DNA of 33,902 nt. Origin: Candidatus Aerophobota bacterium. GTDB taxonomy: Bacteria > Aerophobota > Aerophobia > Aerophobales > JAGGVN01. A model generated the notes under the pieces. It made no database searches. It was not told the DNA's origin and worked only from the letters and a program-made list of their open reading frames with translations. The stretch lies in contig JAGGVN010000042.1 in NCBI GenBank assembly GCA_021158005.1, positions 1-33,902 on the forward strand, in the 5' to 3' direction. Shown here in pieces: positions 17,147 through 23,691 of the stretch; position 1 is the first letter of the stretch, and every line of letters starts with the position of its first letter. A program made the translations under genes and the position numbers.

Positions 17147-18303
17147 ATACTTTTTAGATAATTAAGATAATTTTGATAATTTCTCTTTAGCTCCTGGAGG
17201 CTATCCCCTCCGAACTTCTCCTTTACGGTGCGCACAATTTCAAAAGAGACCACTGCTTCTCCTATAACAGCCGCCGAGGGAACAGCACAGACATCAGCTC
17301 TCTCCTTTATTGCCTTTGTTCTTTTTTTGGTAATTATATCTACAGACCTGAGAGGTTGGGCTAAGGTAGAAATAGGTTTCATTGCCGCTCGTAAGATGAT
17401 TGGCTCTCCATTACTTATTCCTCCTTCAATACCTCCAGCGTTATTTTTCTCTCGATAAAAGAGCTTTTCTTCTTTATAAAAAATCTCATCCTGAACATAA
17501 GAGCCAAATTCTTGAGCCGCCTGAAAACCTATCCCCACCTCTACTCCCTTAATAGCCTGAATACTCATTATTGCTTTAGCTAAACGAGCATCTAATTTAT
17601 TATCCCATTGAATATAGCTACCCAGACCCGGAGGAACTCCTTTGACCACTATTTCAAATATTCCTCCCAGAGTATCTTTTTTCTTTTTTGCTTCATCAAT
17701 AAGAGAAATCATCTTCTCTTCTATCTTTTTATTTAAACAGCGCAAGGGAGAATCTTCTATTATTTTATAGTTTTCCGGGGTAGGGTCCCAAGAACTTTCA
17801 TCTTTCACTTTCCCAATCTGAATTACCCGACTGTAAAGATAAATCCCCAACTCTTCAAGAAGTTTGCGGCAAACACTACCTACAGCTACCCTGGCGGCTG
17901 TTTCTCGGGCACTGGCTCTCTCTAAAACACATCTTATATCCTTGAAGTTATATTTAATGGCGCCGCTTAAGTCGGCATGTCCCGGCCGGGGAGAAGTCAA
18001 AAGAGAAACTTCTTTCTGGGGAATTTCTTCAATACTCATTATCTGGCTCCAATTTGGCCAGTCAAGATTCCTGATGAGTAGAGCAATAGGACTCCCCAGT
18101 GTTTTTCCAAAACGCACTCCGGAGAGGATTTCTACCCTATCTTTTTCAATACTCATCCTTCCTCCCCGACCGTAGCCTCTTTGTCGGCGCTTTAAATCCT
18201 TATCAATATCTTCACTTTGAAGTTTTAGTCCCGAGGGAATCCCCTCTAAGATAGCTACAAGTGCTTTCCCGTGTGATTCACCAGCCGTAAGAAACCTTAG
18301 CAT
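17143..18303 (-). CDS. aroC: Chorismate synthase
   Basis: This 386-residue enzyme forms chorismate from EPSP using reduced FMN (last common step). It shows [16 protein letters not shown] at the N terminus, [30 protein letters not shown] and [14 protein letters not shown], all family hallmarks. Its ATG lies inside the last 26 bases of aroE, and its stop overlaps aroK. Length is normal and no defect is seen. Confidence 0.97.
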   Translation of the reverse strand: MLRFLTAGESHGKALVAILEGIPSGLKLQSEDIDKDLKRRQRGYGRGGRMSIEKDRVEILSGVRFGKTLGSPIALLIRNLDWPNWSQIMSIEEIPQKEVSLLTSPRPGHADLSGAIKYNFKDIRCVLERASARETAARVAVGSVCRKLLEELGIYLYSRVIQIGKVKDESSWDPTPENYKIIEDSPLRCLNKKIEEKMISLIDEAKKKKDTLGGIFEIVVKGVPPGLGSYIQWDNKLDARLAKAIMSIQAIKGVEVGIGFQAAQEFGSYVQDEIFYKEEKLFYREKNNAGGIEGGISNGEPIILRAAMKPISTLAQPLRSVDIITKKRTKAIKERADVCAVPSAAVIGEAVVSFEIVRTVKEKFGGDSLQELKRNYQNYLNYLKSI

Positions 18304-19159
18304 TCTTTTCTTTTATAGCCCTCTTCATTACTTCTATCGGAGCTTTTCTTTTTGTCCATATTTCAAAAGAGATAGCCCCTTGATAAATAAGCATCTTTTC
18401 CCCTTCCAGATAAGGAAATTTTCTCTCTTCAGCGGCTTCTATTAGCCTCGTCTTCTTATCTTTATTGTATACTATATCGTAGACAAATATTTCTCTGGAG
18501 AATATCTCAAAATTTATTAAAAGAGGGTCATCGGAATTCATTCCTACAGAGGTAGCATTTACCAATAAATCAATCTCTTTCAGTAATGTTGCCGAATTTC
18601 TCTTATTGAATTCAATAAATCTTAAGATGCATCCTTGCGGGGAAAATTTTTTTAGATGCTTAAGGAGTAACTCTCCTTTTTCTTTTGTGCGGTTAGTTAA
18701 AGCCAAACTTTTTATTCCTGCTTTAATTAAAGAGAAAGCTATTCCATAAGCCGCTCCTCCTGCCCCCAAAAGATATACATTCTTTCCTTCAGGTTCAAAA
18801 TTTCCTTCTTCTTTTAAGGAATTAATAAAACCCTCTCCATCTGTATTGTAACCAATTAATTTTCCCCGGTAATGATGGATAGTGTTCACTGCTCCTATTT
18901 TACTTGCTTCCGGAGAGAGTTCATCAAGATAAGGCAAAACTGCTCGCTTATAAGGAACAGTAATATTCACCCCCACCATATTGAGAGCTTTTACCGCTTC
19001 TATTGCCTTTTTTAAATCTTTCGGTTTTACTAAAAAAGGTAAATAAATAAAATTGAGTCCCAGCTCTTTAAAAGCCGCATTTTGAAAAAGAGGAGAGAGA
19101 GTATGCCCAATAGGATAACCATATACTCCTACTATCTTCTTCACCAAGCTTACTCTCAT
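18278..19159 (-). CDS. aroE: Shikimate dehydrogenase (NADP+)
   Basis: This 293-residue enzyme reduces 3-dehydroshikimate to shikimate (fourth step). [16 protein letters not shown] binds substrate (Ser22). NITVPYK holds catalytic Lys71, and NTDGEG holds Asp107. GAGGAA (132-137) is the nucleotide loop, and [15 protein letters not shown] is the C-terminal family motif. It is the first gene of the chorismate operon. A TTGACA-17-TAAAAT promoter places the predicted transcription start exactly on the chosen ATG, so the mRNA may be leaderless. No Shine-Dalgarno site is visible upstream of that ATG. In-frame GTG/TTG codons at positions 5-6 are alternatives. Confidence 0.94.
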   Translation of the reverse strand: MRVSLVKKIVGVYGYPIGHTLSPLFQNAAFKELGLNFIYLPFLVKPKDLKKAIEAVKALNMVGVNITVPYKRAVLPYLDELSPEASKIGAVNTIHHYRGKLIGYNTDGEGFINSLKEEGNFEPEGKNVYLLGAGGAAYGIAFSLIKAGIKSLALTNRTKEKGELLLKHLKKFSPQGCILRFIEFNKRNSATLLKEIDLLVNATSVGMNSDDPLLINFEIFSREIFVYDIVYNKDKKTRLIEAAEERKFPYLEGEKMLIYQGAISFEIWTKRKAPIEVMKRAIKEKNAKVSYGW

Positions 19160-19165
19160 ACATCT

Positions 19166-19194
19166 ATTTTACTAAATCCTTTTTTTACTGTCAA
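19166..19194 (-). promoter_or_regulatory. Strong sigma-70-type promoter of the aro operon
   Basis: On the - strand TTGACA (19194-19189), a 17-nt spacer and TAAAAT (19171-19166). By standard spacing +1 falls at about 19159, the first base of aroE. Confidence 0.8.
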
Positions 19195-19326
19195 TTTTAC
19201 CATAATTATATTGCTACTCTCCCCTAGCCTCTCGCTCCTTTCTAATATAATTAAGTTTCCTCTACTACTTGTCATACTTCCTTACTTAAATCATCAAATT
19301 TTTATTCTTCGACTCTCAGAAAAAAT

Positions 19327-19355
19327 TTGACATTGCTCTTTTAAATACTTATAAT
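19327..19355 (+). promoter_or_regulatory. Perfect consensus promoter ahead of the HEPN-MNT module
   Basis: TTGACA (19327-19332), a 17-nt spacer and TATAAT (19350-19355), an exact sigma-70 consensus. The predicted +1 at about 19362 is the first base of a 43-codon frame. It is divergent from the aro promoter. Confidence 0.85.
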
Positions 19356-19361
19356 CTTAAA

Positions 19362-19493
19362 ATGAAGAGGGAGCAAATGGTCCTTATCTTAGCAGAAAAG
19401 GATCAACCTTACCCTGGTATTTTGCTCTATGGCAAAACTAAGAGAGCGACCAATCTCCTATGGTTCTCGCTTATTGCCAAGAAGGCAATATAA
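19362..19493 (+). CDS. Putative leaderless 43-residue leader peptide
   Basis: ATG at 19362 opens 43 codons ending in TAA. The predicted start of the consensus promoter just upstream coincides with this ATG, so translation would be leaderless. The peptide begins MKREQMVLILAEKDQPYPG; I do not recognise it. The last codons carry a hairpin (ATTGCC at 19473-19478 with GGCAAT at 19484-19489), and the HEPN gene starts 48 bases on with an AAGAAGG ribosome site. It could be a leader peptide that controls the HEPN-MNT operon, a remnant of a longer gene, or chance. Support is promoter placement only. Confidence 0.35.
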   Translation: MKREQMVLILAEKDQPYPGILLYGKTKRATNLLWFSLIAKKAI

Positions 19494-19541
19494 CTAATAA
19501 CAGTTTATCACTCAGATCCAAAACTAAGAAGGCATAAAAAT

Positions 19542-19934
19542 ATGGAGAGGAGTAAGGATTGGATAAATGAGGCAGAAGGAGACTTAGAACATGCTATAAG
19601 TGACCTGAGGCAAAGGTTCTATAATTGGGCCTGTTTTTCTGCCCAACAATCTGCCGAAAAAGCTATTAAGGCTGTATTCCAAAAAATGCATATGGAAGCA
19701 TGGGGGCATTCTATAGCAGATTTGTTAGAAGAATTATCAAAGAAACATAAAGTTCCGGAAGAACTTATAGATAAAGCCCTGGAGCTTGATAAAGCTTATA
19801 TTCCCACAAGATATCCAAACGCCCATCCCTCTGGATCGCCAAGAACAAGATATATAAAAAAAGAAGCAGAAAGGTTGATTAATTATGCAGGGGAAATATT
19901 CAGGTTCTGTGCGGATCTTTTATCCAAGATTTGA
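19542..19934 (+). CDS. HEPN-domain protein (probable RNase toxin of a HEPN-MNT module)
   Basis: A 130-residue, all-helical HEPN protein. The N-terminal W-x-x-x-A-x-x-D-L pattern (7-15) and YNWACFSAQQSAEKAIKA (27-44) are typical, followed by WGHSIADLLEEL. RYPNAH at 90-95 fits the R-x4-H motif of metal-independent HEPN ribonucleases, so the toxin site looks intact. In HEPN-MNT systems this protein is neutralised by a nucleotidyltransferase, which is encoded immediately downstream and overlaps it. It is transcribed from a consensus promoter at 19327. Some HEPN proteins of this type are not toxic, so function is inferred. Confidence 0.85.
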   Translation: MERSKDWINEAEGDLEHAISDLRQRFYNWACFSAQQSAEKAIKAVFQKMHMEAWGHSIADLLEELSKKHKVPEELIDKALELDKAYIPTRYPNAHPSGSPRTRYIKKEAERLINYAGEIFRFCADLLSKI

Positions 19935-20232
19935 CCGCCAAACTATTATAAAAATTATCAAAGAAAAAACACAGGTATTAAAAAAGGAACTTCCAATTTT
20001 ATTGGTGGTTTTATTTGGCTCTTATGCTCAGGATAACTATACTGTTAAAAGCGACATAGACCTTCTTATCATATATAGAGGAAAAATAAAAGATGTGTAT
20101 GCCAGGGTAAAGAAGGTCATTAATATTTATGGAACCGAGCCTCATATTTATTCTGAAGAAGAATATACTGCCATAAAACCTACAATTGATAAAATGATAA
20201 AAAACGGCATAGTCATTTTCAAACAAAAGTAG
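19909..20232 (+). CDS. MNT-domain nucleotidyltransferase (probable antitoxin)
   Basis: A minimal nucleotidyltransferase of about 107 residues, partner of the HEPN gene. VVLFGSYAQDNYTVKSDIDLLIIY holds the GS motif (37-38) and the metal-binding pair Asp49/Asp51. Family members usually begin close to V-R-I-x-Y-P-x-F, so I prefer the GTG at 19909 to the in-frame ATG at 19885. With GTG the overlap with HEPN is 26 bases. The known mechanism in related pairs is AMP transfer to the HEPN toxin. Termination is at TAG. Confidence 0.8.
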   Translation: MRIFYPRFDRQTIIKIIKEKTQVLKKELPILLVVLFGSYAQDNYTVKSDIDLLIIYRGKIKDVYARVKKVINIYGTEPHIYSEEEYTAIKPTIDKMIKNGIVIFKQK

Positions 20233-20285
20233 AATCTTGCTCGTAGACAGAACTTATGCCTCTTCGGGGAAAGCCTAAAGTGCTC

Positions 20286-20483
20286 TTAATGATAATAAAC
20301 TGATTTAAAAACGGGGATATAGCACTCATTCGAGCAGTTACCTTTTTCAGCAGTAGTTCCATCTTCAAAGCATTGAATAAGTTCGGCGATTAATTTCTCA
20401 TCTCTTTTTAATACTTCCACCAAAAGTTTAACAATTTGCTTTGGTTTTTTCTTTGAATTGAGTATTTCTTTTATTGTCGACAT
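20286..20483 (-). CDS. Small acidic/basic helical protein, possibly C-terminally truncated
   Basis: A 65-residue protein starting MSTIKEILNSKKKPKQ. I recall similar small helical proteins with a KPKxIVK..L...L..DEKLI pattern and a TAEKG segment, but cannot name the family. The ATG at 20483 is chosen because GGAGGT (20496-20491) lies seven bases upstream. A longer frame from 20498 would start inside that ribosome site. The last 15 residues (after TAEKGNC) look unlike the rest, so a frameshift or truncation near 20340 is possible. The gene lies inside the repeat-rich island, convergent with the HEPN-MNT pair. Confidence 0.5.
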   Translation of the reverse strand: MSTIKEILNSKKKPKQIVKLLVEVLKRDEKLIAELIQCFEDGTTAEKGNCSNECYIPVFKSVYYH

Positions 20484-20886
20484 TTTCTCAACCTCCATAG
20501 TTTATAATTTTCCAATGTTATATTTTCTGATACGGTGAAGGAGTGAAATATCACATAATGTTTAGAGACTACGCGCGAATAACCACCAGAGCCATACCTC
20601 CGGTAGGTTGTAACGTTTATTACTCAGACCCAGGTTCGGCCGCATAAACACAATATCCGTTAAGTGAGGATGAATAGATTAGTGGTCAATATCCTAAACC
20701 CAAAAATTGTTTCTTGACAAAATGATTTTCATAGATTGAGCATATCCCAAATTTTGCAAAGCAAAATTTGGGAGAGCACCATAGGTGCGAATCAGATATA
20801 CCATATTAGACGATGTAGCAATCATAATTTACCAATAATTAAGACTTATTTTAAGAAGAGAGCAGGCAGGATTATTTTTCAAAATA
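20484..20886. other. 403-base gene-free, repeat-bearing gap
   Basis: No convincing reading frame. It holds AACGTTTATTACTCAGACCCA at 20612-20632, an imperfect copy of a segment at 19499-19520. It also holds TAACCACCAGAG near 20580, echoed near 21390, and a tandem hairpin pair at 20746-20788. It reads as debris of inserted elements. Confidence 0.5.
20746..20788. repeat. Two tandem perfect hairpins
   Basis: CCCAAATTTTGC and GCAAAATTTGGG form a perfect 12-bp stem around AAA (20746-20772). Three bases later GCACC and GGTGC form a 5-bp stem around ATA (20776-20788). No T-run follows on either strand, so a simple terminator is unlikely. Confidence 0.75.
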
Positions 20887-21060
20887 TTAGAACTTTTTAG
20901 CCTCTTCTATGAGCATTACGGGAATATCATCTTTTACTGGATATATTAACCGGCATCTCTGGCAGATAAGAGTCCCCTCTTTTTCTGTCCTTTTATACTT
21001 AAGTTCACCTTTACACTTAGGACAGGCGAGAATTTCTAAAAGCTTCTCATCTAAGGCCAT
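20887..21060 (-). CDS. Trm112/YcaR-like small zinc-ribbon protein
   Basis: A 57-residue protein: [20 protein letters not shown], then [20 protein letters not shown]. The two Cys pairs (CPKC and CQRC) form a zinc ribbon, and the LIYPV.DDIPVML ending is diagnostic of the Trm112/UPF0434 family. Eukaryotic Trm112 activates methyltransferases; the bacterial proteins (YcaR) are poorly characterised. The ATG at 21060 has AAAGG 8-13 bases upstream, so it is preferred to an upstream GTG at 21069. A small hydrophobic frame ends 12 bases upstream and may be co-transcribed from a promoter at 21270-21297. Confidence 0.85.
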   Translation of the reverse strand: MALDEKLLEILACPKCKGELKYKRTEKEGTLICQRCRLIYPVKDDIPVMLIEEAKKF

Positions 21061-21072
21061 TTTATACACCTT

Positions 21073-21207
21073 TCAATGAATTAAGATTTCTATCACTTTT
21101 CGGGTAACGATAAGACAAAAAATAACAAAGAGTCTCAGAGCAGTTAAAAGGAGACTAACCAGGACAAAACAGGAAAATCTTGCCAGAATAGCTCCAAATC
21201 CCAGCAA
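21073..21207 (-). CDS. Possible small hydrophobic membrane protein upstream of Trm112-like gene
   Basis: A frame rich in hydrophobic residues (LLGFGAILARFSCFVLVSLLL, then LRLFVIFCLIV) that would make two membrane helices. The longest version starts with TTG at 21270, but that codon lies in the -10 box of the likely promoter. TTG at 21207, with AGGAG five bases upstream, is more plausible and gives 44 residues. No family recognised; it could be non-coding. Confidence 0.25.
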   Translation of the reverse strand: MLGFGAILARFSCFVLVSLLLTALRLFVIFCLIVTRKVIEILIH

Positions 21208-21269
21208 GCTTACTCCTAAATCTATCCATCTCCTTTCTCTGTTTTGACTCCTTGAAAGAGTATATCTCA

Positions 21270-21297
21270 ATTATACCTGAAAAAATCAACTCGTAAA
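21270..21297 (-). promoter_or_regulatory. Probable promoter for the Trm112-like gene
   Basis: On the - strand TTTACG (21297-21292), 16 nt, TATAAT (21275-21270). The -10 is perfect and the -35 partial. Confidence 0.5.
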
Positions 21298-21313
21298 CCT
21301 CTCGCTGTTGGGT

Positions 21314-21359
21314 AAATTTTAAAATTTCACCAAATCTGGCTATTTAAATTTTAAAATTT
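21314..21359. repeat. Duplicated AT palindrome
   Basis: AAATTTTAAAATTT occurs at 21314-21327 and again at 21346-21359, exactly 32 bases apart (about three helical turns). Each copy is itself an inverted repeat. Confidence 0.7.
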
Positions 21360-21363
21360 AGCT

Positions 21364-21383
21364 ACACCCTCTGCGTTAAAAGT
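21364..21383 (-). repeat. 20-base direct repeat, left copy, flanking the transposase remnant
   Basis: On the + strand ACACCCTCTGCGTTAAAAGT, followed by GATACGT. It matches 22122-22141 with one mismatch in 20. Confidence 0.7.
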
Positions 21384-21408
21384 GATACGTAACCACCAAA
21401 GTCGGACT

Positions 21409-22105
21409 TTATAAATGATACTCCCAGAGTTTTTGTTTATCTTTAAAGATCATAATTTTCTTCTCTGGAATAAAAAAGATATTACCCATTTCCTTGGGAA
21501 ACTTTCCAACTCTCCATCTTTTTGCTCTAAAGCTTATAGTACCATCTTTTTTAACTCTTCTTTCATAGTGAAGAGAGAATACATAATCTAAATCAACCTC
21601 TTCAGGTAAAATTCTTAGTCTACTCTTTTCTTCTCTTATTCCTTCTTTCCAGCGCTCATTAGGTATCTATTTGGTTTCTTCGTGAACATGCTTTTCATTG
21701 TAAAAGAAGATTAATTCATTAAGAATCTTCTCTGCTTCAGGTATTTTTACCACATTATACTTCTCGCAAAGAAAAGGAAATCTTCAAAGATGCTATGCTC
21801 ATCTACACATAGTAAGATAAAGGAAGACCGTATTGTTCTATTGTTTTTCGCACAGTTAGAAGATGATCAAAACTGGTTTCTTTTTCTATTAATCTTCTTC
21901 CTACTATCCGGCGAGAATAATCATCTTTAGTAAGAATTAAATCACTATAAGTATTAGTTAAAGGAAGCCAGATATGATGAGAAGTATCATGTTGAAATAA
22001 AAAGCCCGGTCCCGGAGTCTTCAAACGAACGTAGATCTTTTTTTTCTTCAGATTCCCTATATTTTTCTCCAGAAAGATGCTTATTTTTACTCCAGAAATG
22101 TCCAA
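21409..22105 (-). pseudogene. Broken IS transposase (integrase-core/DDE type)
   Basis: The frame opened at 22105 encodes an integrase-type core: LFQHDTSHHIWLP (first Asp), LTKDDYSRRIVGRRL (second Asp), then QYGLPLSYYV and a TAG. Shifting frame at about 21804 restores DEHSIFEDFLFFARS. A second shift gives VKIPEAEKILNELIFFYNE, an in-frame TAG, then IPNERW, SRLRILPEEVDLDYVFSLHYERRVK and KKDGTISFRAKRW to a TAA at 21409. So there are at least two frameshifts and one nonsense codon, and the N-terminal helix-turn-helix region is missing. It is an old, inactive insertion. 20-base direct repeats lie on both sides of it. Confidence 0.85.
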
Positions 22106-22121
22106 CTTTAATTGTTCCGTA

Positions 22122-22141
22122 ACACCCTCCGCGTTAAAAGT
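22122..22141 (-). repeat. 20-base direct repeat, right copy
   Basis: On the + strand ACACCCTCCGCGTTAAAAGT, followed by TACGT. It lies 758 bases from the left copy in the same orientation, bracketing the transposase remnant. Confidence 0.7.
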
Positions 22142-22275
22142 TACGTCAAGCCCAGAATTTTCTGTAAATTTCTTCCAGGAGAAAAAGATAAGGATTAGAA
22201 AAAAGAGAGGGAAAATTAGTCTTAGAGATCCTTTTTGACCCAGGACTTAGGACTAATTGACTGGGGACTATAATA

Positions 22276-22340
22276 GGCTGGCCTACTTCAATCGGCAGAG
22301 TAGCTGATTTATAAGCTGGTGGGGTTGCCGAAGCCGGGTT
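22276..22340 (+). pseudogene. tRNA-like remnant, resembling the 5' half of tRNA-Thr
   Basis: GCTGGCCTA (acceptor arm and positions 8-9), CTTCAATCGGCAGAGTA (D arm and loop) and GCTGATTTATAA (anticodon arm, loop TTTATAA) follow tRNA order and spacing. They look most like a tRNA-Thr(TGT) with a G-to-A change in the anticodon. The 3' part is eroded: the second half of the anticodon stem is shortened and no standard T arm is present, though GCCGGG at the end echoes an acceptor strand. It could be an integration-site remnant. It touches the stop codon of the HEPN gene on the other strand. Confidence 0.45.
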
Positions 22341-22818
22341 AAAGACTTTTATATTCCTTTTTTAAATAATCTAAAAACTTTTCTATCTCTTCGAAAAATC
22401 TTTTTCTAACTACTCCAAATCTCTCTGCGAGCCGATCAATTCTATCACTTCTTAACTCAAATCCGTAGATACTTCGGAAGAGATGCCTGAAAGCTAAATA
22501 CTCATCAAGTTCTGCTGCAAGTTCCTCAGATATAACTGGAGGTCTAATTTCTCCCAAGGGTATGGTCATTTTATATAAAAGAGATTTATGCCATGTTGGT
22601 GTTTCATTATATCCTTCATTAATTTCAATAGCTATCTTTTTAAAAATCCTCTCGCATAGATTGTAAAAATCATGAAGGATAGACCCTTTAGCTCGCCTGA
22701 AAACTTTATCTTTCTTATCTTTAATTAAATCAAGCTCTAATTGAAGTTCCTTAAGGTGTTGAAGCTCCTGTTCAATTTCAGAAATAATCCCCAGAAGAAC
22801 TATTTTATCTTTTTTCAT
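22339..22818 (-). CDS. HepT-like HEPN protein of a second MNT-HEPN module
   Basis: A 159-residue helical protein. HDFYNLCERIFKKIAIEINEG (49-69), TWHKSLLYKM (75-84), RPPVIS and LDEYLAFRHLFRSIYGFEL (104-122) form the HepT-like pattern, with Arg111-His112, Arg115 and Tyr118 in the expected active helix. It is distinct from the HEPN at 19542 in length and motif, so the two modules are not recent duplicates. It overlaps the upstream MNT gene by 14 bases, which implies coupled translation. The likely role is an RNase toxin held in check by the MNT partner. Confidence 0.8.
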   Translation of the reverse strand: MKKDKIVLLGIISEIEQELQHLKELQLELDLIKDKKDKVFRRAKGSILHDFYNLCERIFKKIAIEINEGYNETPTWHKSLLYKMTIPLGEIRPPVISEELAAELDEYLAFRHLFRSIYGFELRSDRIDRLAERFGVVRKRFFEEIEKFLDYLKKEYKSL

Positions 22819-23146
22819 AAAGAAGTATTCCTTCTTTTTTTAATCTTTCCTTTATGTTATTCTTTAGAGATTCCCAGGGTTTAAGATCAACAGAGAAATT
22901 GCTTTTTTTAAGAAGAAAAGCGTAAGCTTTAAGGAATAGTTTTTCGTCCAAACCTTCAACAACTAAATCTAAGTCTGAATGAGGGGTAAAAGCTTGCTTT
23001 TTTAAAGCGGAGCCAAACAAATACAACTTTTCATAAGGAAAGTGCTCTGCTAAAACAAGGGAGAGCTGCTTAGCTTCTTTTAAAGCCTTCCTTCTTAGCT
23101 CTTCCTTCTTTTTTTCTCTCTCTTTAAAAAGAATAGAAAAAGCCAT
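22805..23146 (-). CDS. MNT-domain nucleotidyltransferase (antitoxin of the second module)
   Basis: A 113-residue minimal nucleotidyltransferase. LYLFGSALKKQAFTPHSDLDLVVEG holds Gly45-Ser46 and the metal pair Asp58/Asp60. FSVDLKPWESL supplies the third acidic residue, Asp87. In related systems the MNT protein adds AMP to a Tyr of the HEPN toxin. Here the antitoxin gene comes first, opposite to the 19.5-kb module. The ATG follows GAGGAA. The transcript starts about 90 bases upstream at a TTGACA-16-TATAAT promoter and begins with a foldable leader. Confidence 0.85.
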   Translation of the reverse strand: MAFSILFKEREKKKEELRRKALKEAKQLSLVLAEHFPYEKLYLFGSALKKQAFTPHSDLDLVVEGLDEKLFLKAYAFLLKKSNFSVDLKPWESLKNNIKERLKKEGILLYEKR

Positions 23147-23173
23147 TATTATTTCCTCACAGATCTGCCTTAA

Positions 23174-23232
23174 GCGGTTTATGACCCTGGCATAGTGCCG
23201 AAAAGATGGGAACCTTTCCAGAGAAAAACCGC
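23174..23232 (-). promoter_or_regulatory. Putative structured 5' leader of the second MNT-HEPN operon
   Basis: On the - strand GCGGTTT (23232-23226) pairs with AAACCGC (23180-23174) to close a 59-nt element. Inside are two small hairpins, GGAA-AGG-TTCC and GGC-ACTAT-GCC, giving a three-way-junction-like shape. The predicted transcript begins about four bases before the first arm. It matches no riboswitch consensus I know. Confidence 0.4.
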
Positions 23233-23242
23233 AATTACCTAA

Positions 23243-23270
23243 ATTATAACCCTCTTTAAAAAGTTGTCAA
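23243..23270 (-). promoter_or_regulatory. Consensus promoter of the second MNT-HEPN operon
   Basis: On the - strand TTGACA (23270-23265), 16 nt, TATAAT (23248-23243). Both hexamers are perfect. The predicted start is near 23236. Confidence 0.8.
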
Positions 23271-23279
23271 GAAAACTAA

Positions 23280-23594
23280 TCCAACTGTGATTTTGACTTG
23301 GGCGTAGTTTTTACGGACCTTACTCTCCTTAAAAATAGATTGTAAGTTTACAGTAAACTTTATGATCTTTTTTCTAATGAATTCCCCGTAGCTTCCCAAA
23401 GAGAGGTAGATATTGTTTCCCTCCAGCGAGCCTCCATTCAATTAAGATTTGAAGTAGTCAATAAAGGAAGAGTTTTATTTGAAATTTCCCCTTACTTCCA
23501 AGTCAAATTTGAAGAAGAAGTTATCAGAAAATATCTGGATTTTGCTCCTTTTTTAAAAGAGTATGAGAAAGTAACAAGGGAGATGTTTAAATGA
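23280..23594 (+). pseudogene. Decayed third MNT nucleotidyltransferase
   Basis: One frame reads CDFDLGVVFTDLTLLKNRL, a TAA at 23343, then VYSKLYDLFSNEFP, REVDIVSLQRASIQLRFEV, GRVLFEIS and YLDFAPFLKEYEKV to TGA at 23592. The D-F-D pair, the R-E-V-D-I-V third acidic site and the L-R-F-E-V...G-R-V-L-F-E block follow the MntA-type order. The N terminus with the GS motif is gone (stop at 23277) and an internal stop splits the rest. It faces the second module head to head and a hairpin terminator follows it. Confidence 0.7.
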
Positions 23595-23612
23595 AGCAAA
23601 TACCTTAACAAA

Positions 23613-23643
23613 AAAGGGAGTCAATTTTATTTTAACTCCCTTT
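23613..23643. terminator. Bidirectional hairpin terminator
   Basis: AAAGGGAGT (23613-23621) and ACTCCCTTT (23635-23643) form a 9-bp stem with a 13-base loop. A-rich sequence lies before it and TAAAAT after it. It lies between the MNT remnant (+) and the M56 gene (-), at the 3' end of both. Confidence 0.7.
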
Positions 23644-23691
23644 AAAATACTTACCTAATTACAGGAACTTTCAATTTTTCTACCTCTCACC

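Noticed and set aside
21208-21270. TTG start for the small hydrophobic protein at 21270
   Set aside because: The codon lies within the TATAAT of the likely promoter, so it would not be transcribed.
23174-23232. Reading the 59-nt MNT leader as a tRNA
   Set aside because: The 7-bp closing stem is tRNA-like, but the element is too short and lacks a T-loop and a proper anticodon arm.
23256-23441. 61-codon - strand frame
   Set aside because: It runs antisense to the MNT remnant and overlaps the promoter of the MNT-HEPN operon; no protein-like pattern.
20484-23600. CRISPR array in the repeat-rich island
   Set aside because: Repeats here are two-copy or palindromic, without regular spacers, and no cas genes are present.
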